Source of the DNA: Adiantum capillus-veneris
Lineage: Eukaryota > Streptophyta > Polypodiopsida > Polypodiales > Pteridaceae
DNA: 64,000 bases
Direction of reading: 5' to 3'
NCBI GenBank assembly: GCA_014529385.2
Contig: CM043971.1
Location: 61,889,209-61,953,208 of the forward strand
In this document: positions 10,934 through 22,452 of the stretch, one piece after another
Layout of the letters: each line of letters begins with the position of its first letter
Numbering within the stretch: the first letter of the stretch is position 1
The notes under the pieces: generated by a model
Database searches by the model: none
What the model was told of the DNA's origin: nothing
Seen by the model: the letters and a program-made list of their open reading frames with translations, nothing else
Made by a program: the position numbers and the translations under genes

Positions 10934-11301
10934 ACAGGAGACAGATGGTGGAAAGGCTGGTAGCCTAATAACTCCAGATGGCTACATGGTGTGAGACAAT
11001 ACTAGACAATGAGAAAGAGGGTGCCCCCCCTCATATATATAGGAGAATAGGGGCTGGTCAGGCAATAATCCTCAATATAGCCCAATGACCTAAACATATG
11101 ACCCTCCAATATAAATGGGGGAATATGTGACCAAAACAGGTCTAAAGTGGGAAATGTGCTGAACAACCCTAAGTGTGCCTGAGATCCCTGTCTAGCAGGT
11201 GTACGGGTGGCCAACCCACAACCAAGGGCCAGTGCACCTGAGTGGTGAGGAGCCTGTAGTAGACAGTGTGCGAAGCATCTGGAGATGAAGAAAATCTAAC
11301 A
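10852..11301 (-). repeat. 5' LTR of the LARD-like element (450 bp)
   Basis: On its own strand it runs from TGTTAGATTTTC to CACTCTGACA, followed by the primer binding site. It carries a GA tract at about 10901-10929 (CT on the RNA strand). Confidence 0.92.
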
Positions 11302-11745
11302 AAATGTATTCGCTCAGACAGAGGGGGTGAGTTCACCTCGAAGTACCTTACACTCCTTCCCAGAACGGAGTTGTTGAGCGGAAGAATCGGACTATCATGA
11401 AGATGGCTCATGCGATGCTTGCGCATGCTTCTTTGCCCCAAGTTTAGTTGGCAGAGGCGTGCAACACAGCGGTTTACATCCAGAACCGTTCTTCTACCCA
11501 TGCTTTGCAGGACATGACTCCTTATCAGGCTTACTACGGGCGCAAGCCCTCGGTCTCACACTTTCGAGTTTTTGGATGTCATGCATTTGTCCATGTGCCA
11601 AAGGAGAAGTGACAGAAGTTAAACTTCAAGGCAAAGAAGCTCATCTTCCTAGGCTATTCACGAGAGTCTGACCGATACCGGCTTTATGATCCTGACGCCA
11701 AGACCACTACAGTTAGCTGTGATGTGACTTTCATGGAGCTCTTCA
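11302..11745 (+). pseudogene. Integrase C-terminal half of copia B
   Basis: The frame resumes with CIRSDRGGEFTS, holding the second catalytic Asp, then after a frameshift ERKNRTIMKMAHAML with the catalytic Glu, then AVYIQNRSSTHALQ and FRVFGCHAFVHVPK, all copia integrase landmarks. In-frame stops occur at QV*LAE and EK*QKL. The first Asp and the zinc-binding part are deleted. Confidence 0.9.
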
Positions 11746-12826
11746 GCACACCTGCAGAGGGGGCAGCATCCAAGCCTATACCTTCCCTACCTCCTCCTCG
11801 TCCACCTCCTACACCTGATCCTATCCATGTTCCTGCTTCGGTGGAGGCGGTCCCACCTGGAGAAGTTCGTTCCTGGTTGGTGTTCCCGGTTGGCTCTACT
11901 CTATGGTTTCTTCCTCTGGAGTCACGAAGTTACCAGACTCGCCAGACCCTGGACAACCTCGACGTTCTGCACGCCTCAAGGACAGGCAAGTTTATGATGG
12001 CGTAGAGTTCGTGAACTTTGCCCTCATGTCTCAGATTCAGACTTCACTAGTTGAGCCTTCCTCGATGGAGGAAGCACTCCAGTATGATTGTTGGAAGCAT
12101 GCCATGCAGACAGAGATGCACGCTATCGAGCGGAATAAAACCTGGACTTTGGTTCCCAGGCCCAACAAGCGGAAGGTGGTTTCTATGAAATGGATTTTCA
12201 AGACAAAGTACAAGGCCAATGGTTCCCTCGACAAACACAAGGTGAGACTTGTTGCTCGAGGTTTCACACAGCGACCAGGCGTGGACTTTGACCCACCGCT
12301 CGCATGACTCTATACGCAAAGTATTTGCTCTCGCAGTCAACTTTGATTGGTCTATCTTCCAGATGGATGTCAAAAGCGCGTTTTTGAATGGAGAGTTGGA
12401 TAAAGAAGTTTCTGTGAAGCAACCTCCTGGGTTTCGTATACCAGGCAAGGAGGATTGGGTCTATCAGTTGTGGAAAGCATTGTATGGACTGAAGCAAGCT
12501 GGACGATAGTGGTACCTCACACTTGACCAGTTTCTCGTGAAGCTAGGGTTACGGCGTACCTCATTAGATTCCAACTGTTATGTTGTCTCTGATGGCTCTT
12601 TGGTTGCAATAGTGATTGTCTATGTGGACGATCTCAATTTCACAGGTTCTTGGACCAGCAGGATCAAGTTGATCATGAAAGCTAAGGAGACACGTTTCGA
12701 GATGACTGATATTGGGCTTCTTCACTATTTTCTCGGATTCCGGATTTTTCAGACAGCAGACTGCATCTTCTTTTCTCAGCGGAAGTATGCGAATGCTATC
12801 CTAGAGAGATTCTAGATGACAGGCTG
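11746..12826 (+). pseudogene. Reverse transcriptase of copia B
   Basis: After a Pro-rich linker with a frameshift, the copia RT begins near 12060: SMEEALQYDCWKHAM, NKTWTLVPRPNKRK, VVSMKWIFKTKYK, KVRLVARGFTQ. A short deletion removes the DETFSPV motif near 12297. It resumes with FQMDVKSAFLNGEL (first catalytic Asp), QLWKALYGLKQA and IVYVDDLNF (catalytic Asp pair). Stops at 12508 and 12813 and frameshifts inactivate it. Confidence 0.92.
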
Positions 12827-13204
12827 TAGACGAATTGGCACTCCTCTTGAGCCCGGAGAGAACGTATCGCTTCACGATCCTTCCCCACGGATTGACTTGA
12901 AGCAGTACAGGAATGTTGTTGGCTGCCTCCTATAGCTGACTTATTCCCGACCAGACATCTGTTACACAGTTTCTGTCCTCAGTTCCTTGAACATCGGACC
13001 TCGTCAACGACATTGGCAGTGTGCCCAGCGTACTTTGCGGTACATCAGCGGCACCTTGGACCATGGTGTGTTCTATGGTCGCTCCAAGGGTTGCACCTTA
13101 CTTGGTTGGTGTAATTCAGATTGGGCAAGAAATCCAGATACTCGGCGCTCTACTACAGGAGTACTTTTCACACTCGGCTTGGGACCCATTTCATGGAGAG
13201 TAAG
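12827..13204 (+). pseudogene. RT tail and RNase H start of copia B
   Basis: Reads GTPLEPGENV, LTYSRPDICYTVSVLS, RTLRYISGTLDHGV, DTRRSTTGVLFTLG and PISWR, the copia linker and RNase H entry. The domain is cut by copia A, and its coding frame resumes at 30884 with KRQPTVALSSTEAEY. Removing copia A and one copy of GTAAG restores a continuous frame across the junction. Confidence 0.93.
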
Positions 13205-13507
13205 TGTTGGGTTAAAGGCCCAAATGGCCCCCTTTGTGTATAGTTTTAAAGGTTATTAACCTTTGGCTAAGTTCACATTGAACTTGACCACTAACTTTAA
13301 ATTGGTCCTATACATTTTAATAAAGGGAAGGTGAGTTATTTTAACTCACTAATTCTTCCCCTTCCAATATCGTATAGCGCTCTCTCTCCCTCTCCTTCTT
13401 CGACCTGTAGTGCCCTCTCTCCTGCAGGCTATCGCCACCTCTCTCTGCACAAGCCCTGCACTTCGCCTTGCGCTCTATCACTAGCACACACCGCTTCGCG
13501 CTCATCA
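13205..13507 (+). repeat. 5' LTR of copia A (303 bp)
   Basis: From TGTTGGGTTAAAGG to CGCTCATCA. The 3' LTR lacks about 22 bp in two small gaps. It contains CT-rich sequence in the second half (CGCTCTCTCTCCCTCTCC). Confidence 0.95.
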
Positions 13508-14252
13508 ACTGGTATCAGAGGCCAATTAGGGTTTGCTCCCAAACCTGCAAACGCTGATTTTTAGCCAAGGAGGTCGCGAGATTTTGCAATTTCATCGCCA
13601 AAGGACTCGTCCCCGGACACTAGAGAGCTCCCGGCAAGTCAAATTGACCTAAAACAAGCTGAAATTAGGTCAAAATCAGCAAATTACAGGTTATGACAGA
13701 AAAATACAGGTTTTGCAAATGATGTATTAAGGTGTGGGAACATCTTTGCTAAGTCCCCGCTACCCAAAAACATTGAAATTGCCGAAAAACAGGTCCCAAA
13801 ATAAGTGTTTTCAGCAAATTTCATATTTACGCAGGTTTTCGCAAGTGTATTTATGATGCGACTACATTGGGGAAAGTGCAAATTGATGCAATCTACGCAC
13901 GTTTGACAAATTTTGGCTATGTATGACCATTTGTGGCTCAATTTCATGCAATTTGACGCTACAAATTGGGGCTTTTGCTCTTAGATGCTTCTAAAGGCTA
14001 TGTATTAGCCTTATGTATGTTCTGTGAGGTTAAAATCAACTAAAATTGTTGTTTTTGAGCACAAATTTGCTCGCTGAAATTTCCTGCGCATAAATTTCAG
14101 AAATTGTTTTTTTTGCTTAAATCGACCTATTTTGCCCTAAATTGCTCCTGTGACCATTTGGAGCTGTAGTGCACACCTTTGTGAGGCTATACTCCGGTTT
14201 TTGTGCATTTTGCCCAAAAATTCAGCGTATTAGCCCTCTTATTCATGCAACT
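13508..14252 (+). other. Primer binding site and leader of copia A
   Basis: TGGTATCAGAGGC at 13510-13522 is the initiator-Met-tRNA site. The next 730 bp are AT-rich leader without coding potential. Confidence 0.85.
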
Positions 14253-15209
14253 ATGGCCTCATCTTCTTCGGATGTGAAGAATCTCTTCGAGATTAGGAGG
14301 TTCGATGGAACAGGTTTTGATCTTTGGAAAGTCAGGATCCAGAGAATCCTATTTCTTACAGATTGTGAAGGAGCACTTGAACAGGTAAAGCCACAGAATA
14401 TGACGGATGAAGCATGGGTTAGCCTGAACAGGAAGGCAGTTACATACATTAAAATGGCCATGACCGATGAGACAGTCATTGATGTGAAAGGTCTCACAAG
14501 TGCTTTTGATGTGTGGGAGAAGTTAAAGGGAATGTATGAGAATACAACACCTGTCAACCAAGTGCATTTGATGCGAAAACTTGTTGGCATGCAACTAGAT
14601 GAGTCCAAGAGCGCTGCAGAGCACTTGTCGTTGTTCGCAGGTACCTTGTCGCAATTACAGGATTCAGGCTTGCCCCCTTTTGATGATAAGCTGAAAGCTA
14701 TCTTCTTGCTTATGACCTTACCGGAGTCATGGGAAACATTGGTGGTTTCATTGTCCAATAACCCCAATTTGACCTTTGATGGTGTTAGGGGTTCTATCTT
14801 GAATAAGGAAATCAAGAGGAAAGCAAGTGGAGAGGGAGGCAGCTCTGCCAACATGATTAGAGGCAGGACAGAAAAGAAGAATGCCTATGCACAAAGGAGT
14901 AAAAGTAAGAGTAAGGAAAGGGGAAATGCCAGCAAAGGCAAGGGTGATGTGACTTGCTATCAGTGTGGCAGGAAAGGTCACAAGAAACCCGATTGCAAGT
15001 ACTACAAAGCCAAGTTAGAACGGAAAAAGAATGGCGGAGACAAAAAGAAAGAGAAGAAGGAAGTCAAGACAGATGCACGGGATAGCTCAAAGGACAAAGA
15101 GAAGGCCAATGTGGCCTCTAGTGTTGTGATTGAGGAGCTATCAGATGTAGAGGACATCTTGTGTGCCACTTTGTCAGATAATGATGCTTATGACATTGAT
15201 GCCTCTTAA
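14253..15209 (+). pseudogene. Gag of copia A, nearly intact
   Basis: ATG at 14253 (MASSSSDVKNLF) opens a frame of about 318 codons to a TAA at 15207. It shows the UBN2-type gag fold markers FDGTGFDLWKVRIQ, WEKLKGMYENTT, LMRKLVGMQLDE and LTLPESWETLV-like residues, then the knuckle CYQCGRKGHKKPDC and a Lys-rich tail. Compared with the intact element C, whose gag and pol are one frame, the TAA and a TGA at 15243 split gag from protease in the same frame. I chose this ATG because upstream Met codons lie in the leader. Confidence 0.88.
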
Positions 15210-16924
15210 TGTTCATTCACAGGACATGCAGATCACCAAGAGTGATCTTATTCTAGTCATCTTATTGATGCTTTGGTGACTGTCAATGATGCATTATCCC
15301 AGACTTGGATTGTTGATTCCAGTGCTTCATTTCATGTGACTCCTATCAAGGAGTGTTTCTCTACTTTTGATGCAGGCAAGCGTGGCCATGTATACCTTGG
15401 AAACAATCATGCATGTTCCATTGAGGGTATTGGCACTGTGCATCTCTCCATAGATGGCACAAATGAGCTTGTCTTGCATGATGTTAGATATGTGCCGGGA
15501 ATCAAAAAGTGTCTGCTTTCTATTGGTCAGATGGATATACATGGTTATAGCATCTTGTTTGAAAGAGGATCATGGAAAATGACTAAAGGCTCAAGGCTAA
15601 TTGTAAAGGGCACAAAGAAAGGGACACTTTACTGCATGCATGGAAAGGCCGTGTTGGGCAAGTTTATTGCATTGGCTGAAATTAACTCTCACATGGAGTT
15701 GTGGCACAAGAGGCTTGGCCATATGAGCCAAAAGGGTCTTTCTAAGCTTTGTACTTTGAACAAGCTCGATGCTAAAGGCACAAAGCTTGACTTTTGTAAT
15801 GAATGTCAATATGGCAAGCAAGTAAAGCGTTCTTATTACTCCGGTGTCTCTCGTAAATCTTGTGTGCTTGATCTTGTACATTCTGATGTAGGTAGCATGA
15901 CTACTAAGTCCATGGGAGGTGCATGCTATTTTTTCTCCTTTGTTGATGATCATTCTAGGAAAATTTGGGTTTATTTGCTTAAATCTAAGGATGAAACCTT
16001 TGTTGCGTTTAAGAAATTTCATGCATTTGTGACCACCCAAACAGGTAGAAAGCTAAAATGCTTGCGTATGGACAATGGGGGGGAGCTCACAAGTGTTGAA
16101 TTTAACAAATTTTGTGAAAATTTGGGCATTAAGAGGGAGCTTACTGTGCCATACAGCCCCTCTTCTAATGGTGTGGCTGAAAGATTCAATAGGACACTTT
16201 GTGAGAGGGTGAGATGCATGCTGTCCACAGTTAATCTCTCTCATGGATTTTGGGGAGAAGCTTTGAAAACTGCAGTCCATTTATGCAATCGATCCCCTCA
16301 CATGTCTTTGAAAGGTGACATCCCTGAAGAGGTTTGGTCTGGCAAGCCTGCTTCATATGATCACGTACGCATTTTTGGTTGCGAGGCTTTTGTGCATGTT
16401 AGACCTGAGTTGAGGAGTAAACTAGATGCCAAGTCCATTACAGACCTCTTTATGGGATATGGTGAAGAAGGCGAAATGGGTTACAGGATTTGGTTACCTC
16501 AGCTCAAAAGGGTTGTACGCAGCCGAGATGTTGTTTTTAATGAGGCAAGGCTGCTTCAAAACAATTGTGCCTCGAAGCATGACCATAAAAGGGTCAAATT
16601 TCAGCATGACCAGCCACCTGTTAGGCCTATTTTTGACCCTCGGGATACACCACATATGGCTGAAAATGTAGATGATCCAGTGGTGTTTGAGCCAGATGAT
16701 GTTGGGCAGCAAATTGAGGCTCCTGAAGGGCATTTGCAGCCACGAAACAATGCTGAAAATGATATACAGCAACCCATTGTTGATGATTTTATCATGCCAC
16801 CTGATGTAAACCCATTGCCGGATAATGTGGATCATTGAGTGACGCGGTCTACTCGTCAAAGACGGCCTGTGAGCAAATATGATCCCTCTCTGCATTACAT
16901 TATGTTGACAGATGAGGGAGAGCC
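15210..16924 (+). pseudogene. Protease and integrase of copia A
   Basis: An open frame (15273-16838) carries the protease segment WIVDSSASFHVTP, where the catalytic D-S-G reads D-S-S. The GAG-pre-integrase region follows with HKRLGHM and CNECQYGKQ, then the integrase core: DLVHSDV, CLRMDNGGEL and SNGVAERFNRTL give the D,D-35-E triad. The C-terminal FGCEAFVHV and YRIWLP segments follow. A single TGA at 16836-16838 interrupts it, and sequence resumes as QRRPVSKYDPSLHYIM before G2 cuts in at 16925. Confidence 0.93.
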
Positions 16925-17476
16925 TGTAACAGACTTGGACACTCCAAGTCAAGAATCAACCGCGACAGCACCAAATAACCACTTCAAAACAAGTCACAGA
17001 TCACAATAGATGTACACTGGCCCGGCGGAGTTCCGTGCCTAGAGATATTGGCTCCAAAGACTGGCGCCCCTTTCGGTATTTCTTTTTATATTAATCAAAT
17101 CAAAGTACAAGAGAGTGGCTAGGGTTTCACTCTCAGACTCTGCGTCTAGATGCTCTGAGAAGTGAGGCCCTCACCCACTAATTTAAAGGTTACAAGGGAT
17201 GCCCAAAAGCTTCAAATCAAAATCAATTGCTCTCTTTCTCTCACAGAGAGTCAAAACTTGAAAGCAAAAGCATTCTCTCTCTTTCTCATATTGTAGAGAA
17301 AAAGCAAAATTTGCGTCACTCATCATTTTCAACAAAAAAAAAATTTTAAATTAAATAGCCTCTGCGATTTCCGGAAATTAGGGTTTTTGGCAAAAATTAG
17401 GGTTTGCAGGAATTTTAGGGTTTCTGGCAAAAATTAGGGTTTCTGCTGTCCGTAGCCACGTCATCACTTTGTGACA
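16925..17476 (-). repeat. 3' LTR of G2 (552 bp)
   Basis: On the minus strand it begins TGTCACAAAGTGATGACG and ends CAAGTCTGTTACA. It contains AGAAATACCGAAAGGGGCG, preceded by TATAAAA, at about 17063-17094 (complement), a likely core promoter. Confidence 0.94.
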
Positions 17477-18052
17477 TGCCCCCCTCTTGAAAGCATTGTA
17501 ATCGACCGCGATTACGCCTGCAAAACCGACAAAAGCCATAAACCGTCTTAGCAAACACTAACTGTTAGTACCTACGTACTAGGAACACACATCTAGCACA
17601 TGTACAAAATCGACAGTCACATCACAGGACATCACATGACATTCAACATTCATTCGGATCTTAGACCATGATTTATCGGCAATGTAGCTAGCAATCACAT
17701 CTAGGTCCAATCGAAACCTCAACGATGTCCGATTGACTAACCCCTATTGCAACCATGTCTATTCGAGATCAATCAGACCAAAATGCTGCAGTCATTTCGT
17801 CTATCAGTTCCTGCACTCACAAGAAGTCAAGAACAAATCAGTATCATAATCAAGAATTCCATTTCATAAAGTCATCCAGCAGAATACTGTCAGCTCTCAG
17901 TATCCCTTAAGCTCAAAGAGACATCAGTGACTTTAGTATCAAAATCAAGGCATCTGTTGACAAAGGAGCGGAGTAACTCCCCTCTTGTGCATCCCACTGC
18001 ACCAGATCTTCGGCCAAGCTGAATTTCTGGGTTCTGTTTGGAGTAGACTATG
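17477..18052 (-). other. 3' untranslated region and polypurine tract of G2
   Basis: Non-coding, matching 4292-4881 of G1. The minus-strand purine tract AAGAGGGGGG lies next to the LTR (17478-17488). Confidence 0.8.
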
Positions 18053-18577
18053 CTAAACTAAAACATCGAGGTAAAGTTTCACAATCCGAGGAGTATCTGC
18101 TAGGTCCTCCTCCTCCATCCACTTCGCATCAAATGCAAGAAAGTTCTTGAACTTAACCAAGAACCGCCTTCGGACTTTACCTTTCTTCGTATCGTTATGT
18201 GCCAAAATCTGTTCAGGAACAAGGATATCCTCGTTTTCTTCCACTTCGGGTTGCTCATAAGGCACATCACCCTTAATAGGTTTCAAGAGACTCACATGCA
18301 ATGCATTGTGAATCCTCCAAGTATCTCGCAGTTTCAATCGGAAGGAGACATCATTTATCTTGTCAATGATCTGGAAAGGTCCGTAGTATCGCATACTAAG
18401 CTTTGGAAAAAGCCTCTCCTTTCCCTTTTTCTTTCGTAGGCGTGCCTTCTCAAAACGTAAGAGCACCCAATCATCCTCCTTCAATTTCAAGTCACGACGA
18501 TGGCGATCCGCTGCCTTTTTCTGTCGTTCTTGAGACTCCTGCAAAGTCTCGCGAACCTTGGCAAATGCCGTATCCAA
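18053..18577 (-). pseudogene. Integrase C-terminus and chromodomain of G2
   Basis: An open frame of 174 codons carries ADRHRRDLKLKEDDWVLLR and RYYGPFQIIDKINDV (GPF/Y module), then ENEDILVPEQILAHND and RRFLVKFKNFLAFDAKWM, a chromodomain with two of the aromatic-cage-like positions visible. It is better preserved than the G1 copy. It ends at the element stop codon and is separated from the integrase core by frameshifts near 18590. Confidence 0.9.
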
Positions 18578-18599
18578 ATCTCACGAATATCTAATCTTT

Positions 18600-19479
18600 C
18601 GTGCTCAGGAAGGATGGAACCTTCGCAGCACTTTCAACAATCTCACATGGTGTCTTCCCCGTCGAAGAGTGTATCGTGTTATTGTAGGCAAATTCCACCA
18701 AAGGTAAGTTCTTTTCCCATTGAGTCTTCTGATCCGAGATACAAGACTTCAATAAACCTAAAATCACTGAATTAGCAATCTCAAATTGCTCGTCAGTCTA
18801 CAAGTGGAACGATGACGAGAACTGCAACCGCGTGCCAATGTTCTCCCAAATTGCCTTCCAAAACAAACTCATAAATCTGGGGTCTCTGTCGGAGACAATT
18901 GTCTCAGACGTGCCATGTAATCGGAAAATCATCGTGATTATTCTGTGTTCTCGGGAGATCAAAAATGAAATCCCATTTCAATATTTTCCCCGGGGGCGGG
19001 TGGGTATGGGTAAAAGGGTGTAACAATCCCTGTGCCTTATGCCTGTCAAACTTGACCTTCTGGCATACTGCGCACAACTCTTCCACGTCCTTTTTGAGTC
19101 TCGGCCAAAAGAAGTATCTCTCTACCCCTTTCATGGTGGTAGCAATGCCGCGGTGACCCGTAATAGGTGGACAGTGGCATTCAGTCATAACCTTATCCCT
19201 CAACCGCTGTGTAACGCACAACATAGTCTTTCTCATCAAGTAGCCTTCCCGAAGGGAGTATCCCGCTACTGTCTCCCCATCCCGTATCCGTGTGAAAATA
19301 TCTGCAAAATCTGTATCTGTGGCATACTGATCGACCATATCTTCGAAGCTCCTATGATGTATCGCGGAAATAGCCAGAACCAACGGTTTCCGAGACAAAG
19401 CATCTGCCACCACATTCTTCTGTCCCTGCACATGGACAATCTGGAAGTGGAACTGTGACAAGATGTTCGCCCACCGCAT
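18600..19479 (-). pseudogene. Integrase of G2
   Basis: Frame 19479-18904 begins at the end of RNase H (QGQKNVVADALSRKP) and continues into the integrase HHCC zinc region: HCPPITGHRGIATTMK and CAVCQKVKFDRHK. The catalytic core starts at KWDFIFDLPRT, and the ETIVSDRD segment continues in another frame to about 18700 (complement). Frameshifts prevent a functional enzyme. Confidence 0.9.
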
Positions 19480-20151
19480 CTACTTTTTCGAAAGCTGCTT
19501 CTGTGACAAGAAGTAGCGCAAACTCTGATGGTCTGTAAAGACAGTAAAAATCCGCTCCAAGTAGGTAATGCCGCCACTGAGTAAGAGCATAAATAACCGC
19601 CAAAAGCTCTCTCTCATAGATCTGTGTTGTCATCTCCGGCTTAGAGAACAAACGGCTCTCAAGACCGCACCCAGACTACGACCACAAGCATCACAATATA
19701 CTTCAAATGACTTCTGCAAGTCCGGCAAAGTCAAAATAGGTCCCGTAGTCAATTTCTCTTTCACTGTCCGAAAGGCAGTCACCTGTGTGGGTCCCCACGA
19801 AAAAAGGTACTCCGTTCTATGTCAAGGTATGCAAAGGGGAAGCAACCTCTGCAAACTTTCGTATGAACCGCCTGTAGTACGAACACAGTCCCAAGAAGCT
19901 TTTAACTTCATGGACATTCCTCAAATCGGGCCAATCACGGATAGTCTCTATCTTGGCCGGGTCCATTTGCACTCCTGTTGCTGACACAATGTGTCCCAAA
20001 AAGTGTATCTATGGTAGGAAAAATTCACTTTTCTTTGCATTAATCACTACCGTGTGATCTCGTAATGCCTGAAAGACTTGAAGCAGATGATCTCTGTGTT
20101 CTGCCTCATTCTTGGAGAAAACAATGATATCGTCAAAGAAAGTGCCAACAA
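19480..20151 (-). pseudogene. RT C-terminus and RNase H of G2, right of the LINE
   Basis: Reading leftward from the LINE: the catalytic FDDIIVFSK segment just inside 20151, then GHIVSATGVQMDPAKIE (19999-19817) with SYYRRFIRKFAEV, then RNase H with ERELLAVIYALTQWRHYL at about 19630-19540. Stops at 19815 and elsewhere break it. The first RT half lies at 26970-27388 on the other side of the LINE. Confidence 0.9.
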
Positions 20152-20419
20152 GCAGGTCTTGGGGCAGGATACTCGGCTCGCTGCTGCTCCTGCGCGTTCC
20201 CCTCCCCCCCCCCGCCTGCTCCTACTCCCCCGCGCCATAGCCCCCCCCTTGCCCTCGCCCTAGCGCTGCCCCTGTTGCGCGCTGTCTGTCTACACGCGCT
20301 GCTGAGCTTACACCCAGCCTGCGCGCAGCCCAGCCAGAGTGCAGCCCCGCCCGCTGCCCCCCCTTTTGTTCTCTGCCCGCTGCCTCGCCGCTCTAGCCCC
20401 TTAGCCCCTTAGCCCCCCG

Positions 20420-20420
20420 C

Positions 20421-20449
<29 letters not shown>
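20420..20449 (+). repeat. Poly(C) run of 30 in the LINE leader
   Basis: Thirty consecutive C after a C-rich stretch; a second run of 19 lies at 21684-21702 inside ORF1. The complement is all G and could fold as a quadruplex. Lengths may be unreliable. Confidence 0.9.
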
Positions 20450-20453
<4 letters not shown>

Positions 20454-20459
20454 AAGGCC

Positions 20460-22450
20460 TCGTTTGAATTGCCTGGCAGTGGATTCTCAGTTGGTTTCTC
20501 CTTGACGAGCTCTCAAGCGTTGGCCTTCTCGTCCGCCCTTCTCCTTCAGAGCAGCAGACACTAACGGAGGCTCATGCTCCACCTCAGAGGGACTCCTCCG
20601 AAGCCCCCTCGCCCGACACCGCTGAGCCCACCATTCGACTTGCTCTCTCACTGACAGAGCAAGCGAGCCTAGCCGATGAGGTAGAGCGTCTGCAGGCGAC
20701 CTCGGTCATCTGCAAGATTCTCGGCACCCGACCCAGCAGAGGAGAGCTGCGTGACCTTCTCCAGGCCCTCCTTCTCGCAGAGGTGGGCAAGATTTTGGAT
20801 GTCCAGATCCTCGGACGGGGGTACTACCAAATCGAGTTCGAGACTCCGAGATGGCCTCCAAGGTCATAGCTATGAGTCCACTGGCTATCCGAGCATCACG
20901 CGCCCACTTTCGACAGTGGCGACACGGTTTTGACCCGACTTCGGATGTGCTCGTAGAGGAGGCAGACATCCCCATCTCAGTCTGCTTTCCGGGTTTACGG
21001 AGGGAGTACCTTCCACTGCTCTCCAGGATTGGCTCCGCCATCGGGACTGTTCCGGAGACACCTCGTACGGTAGCATCAATAGCTGCAAAGGCAGCCGGCA
21101 TCCCTTCAGTTCGAGTTTTGGTCAGAGATACCCACACGCTCCCGAAGGTCATCCTTTTGCCTCGAGTGAGTGGGGGTTGGTTTAGGCAGAGTGTGGAGTA
21201 CTCGGGTCTCCCGAACCAGTGCTTCATTTGCAGACAGATGGGCCACCTAGCGAAGGCCTGTCCACGGAGGAGACCACGACCTGCACCTCAGCCCAGCCCC
21301 AGCCTGCCAAGGCTTGGCCGCAGCCTCAGCCAGCGACACAGCGCACAGATTCTGAGCCACCCTCCGAGCCTGGGGCTCCAGCGGAGGAGGGGTGGCAGCA
21401 GGCCCGTGGCCGTCGACGCCAGGGGCCACAGCGTCAGCCTGGCACTCAGAGTGGCCCTCAGGTGCCTACTCAGCAGCAGTGGGTTCCCACGGGGAACCGC
21501 TTTGGTCCTCTTGAGCAGGAGGAGCCTCCTACGCCAGCCTTCTCTTCCGTTTCACCCTCGCCAGCCCCTCCACCTTCAGATTTCCCCTCTTCCTCCTCAT
21601 CCCCTCCCCCGCCCTTTGCTCCCGCCCACTCCCCACCTCGCCCCCCTGTCTCTGTCGTCTCGCCCCGCTTCTCTTCTCCTCCGCCCCCCCCCCCCCCCCC
21701 CCTGCTTCAGTACCACAGTCGACTCAGGAGACTGGTCCCTCGCCGGCAGCTAGGACATCTCTTGGCAGCGCTTTTGCCACGAGTCGCCTAGCGAGAGAGG
21801 GTCAGCCCTTCTTGCGGCCCCCTTTGCAGATTCAGACATCTTCCCTTGCAGCTATCCCTCGTGGTCTGACGAGCATTGACCTCCGACGCCGCTGGGACTT
21901 CTTCGATTACGGATTCACTCGCTTTCTCGGCGATTCCGCAGCAGACCACGAGGCAGCCTGCTTCAGGGTCCACGCTCTGTTCCTCGCCGCTAGGGGGACA
22001 GAGGCCTTGGACTCAGCAGTTGGTTTCTCCTTTCCTCTCTGCGGTAGGACCGAGACAGAGTAGTCCCTCGACTCAGTGGTGGGATGGTTGCATACACAGG
22101 TTCTCGAGTTCTCTCACCACATGGGAGAACTTGGAGTTACAGATTTGCTGCAGACTTTGTGGCCACTGGCCAAGTTTGCGGTGACACCCCCAGACTCAGC
22201 AAGATGTAGGCACATTGTGGTGTACTTTTTTGCTGATACACAGTGTTTGCCTTGCTATGTATACATACATGAGGACTCCTGGACAGAGGAGGTTGCTTTA
22301 CACTCGACTCGCTCTGCTTGGGCTTGGGCCAGGCACTCACTACAGGCTCGCCTATCTAGAGGACGCTCGGATGCGGATTACTCCCCATCCAAGCCTGCCT
22401 CGAAGATAGCCCGTCTTGCTGCTGCTGCAGCATCTATTCTCTCTCGCTCC
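20460..22450 (+). pseudogene. LINE ORF1 (nucleic-acid binding), frameshifted
   Basis: Conceptual frames show a DUF4283-like region (ICKILGTRPSRGELRDLL, LDVQILGRGYYQIEF, SVCFPGLRREYLP), then the CCHC knuckle CFICRQMGHLAKAC near 21223-21264, then a long Pro/Ser/Gln-rich tail containing the 21684 C run. A frameshift near 20850 and others in the tail break it. In plant LINEs ORF1 binds element RNA. No certain start codon was found; coding similarity begins soon after the poly(C) run. Confidence 0.75.
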
Positions 22451-22452
22451 CC

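Larger units (their letters stand above)
7906..11301 (-). mobile_element. Non-autonomous LTR element (LARD-like) in copia B
   Basis: Two LTRs (7906-8389 and 10852-11301) in minus orientation flank 2.45 kb without gag, RT or integrase homology. The minus-strand primer binding site is at 10841-10851, and a polypurine tract (minus strand GAGAGGGGGTG) abuts the left LTR at 8390. Internal open frames are short and look random. No target duplication is seen: the left LTR lacks about 25 bp of its outer end, and about 700 bp of copia B are missing at that side, so a deletion followed insertion. Confidence 0.85.

Noticed and set aside
14243-14854. Antisense frame of 203 codons
   Set aside because: Shadow of the copia A gag on the other strand.
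20706-21227. Antisense frame of 173 codons
   Set aside because: Shadow of LINE ORF1 in GC-rich DNA.
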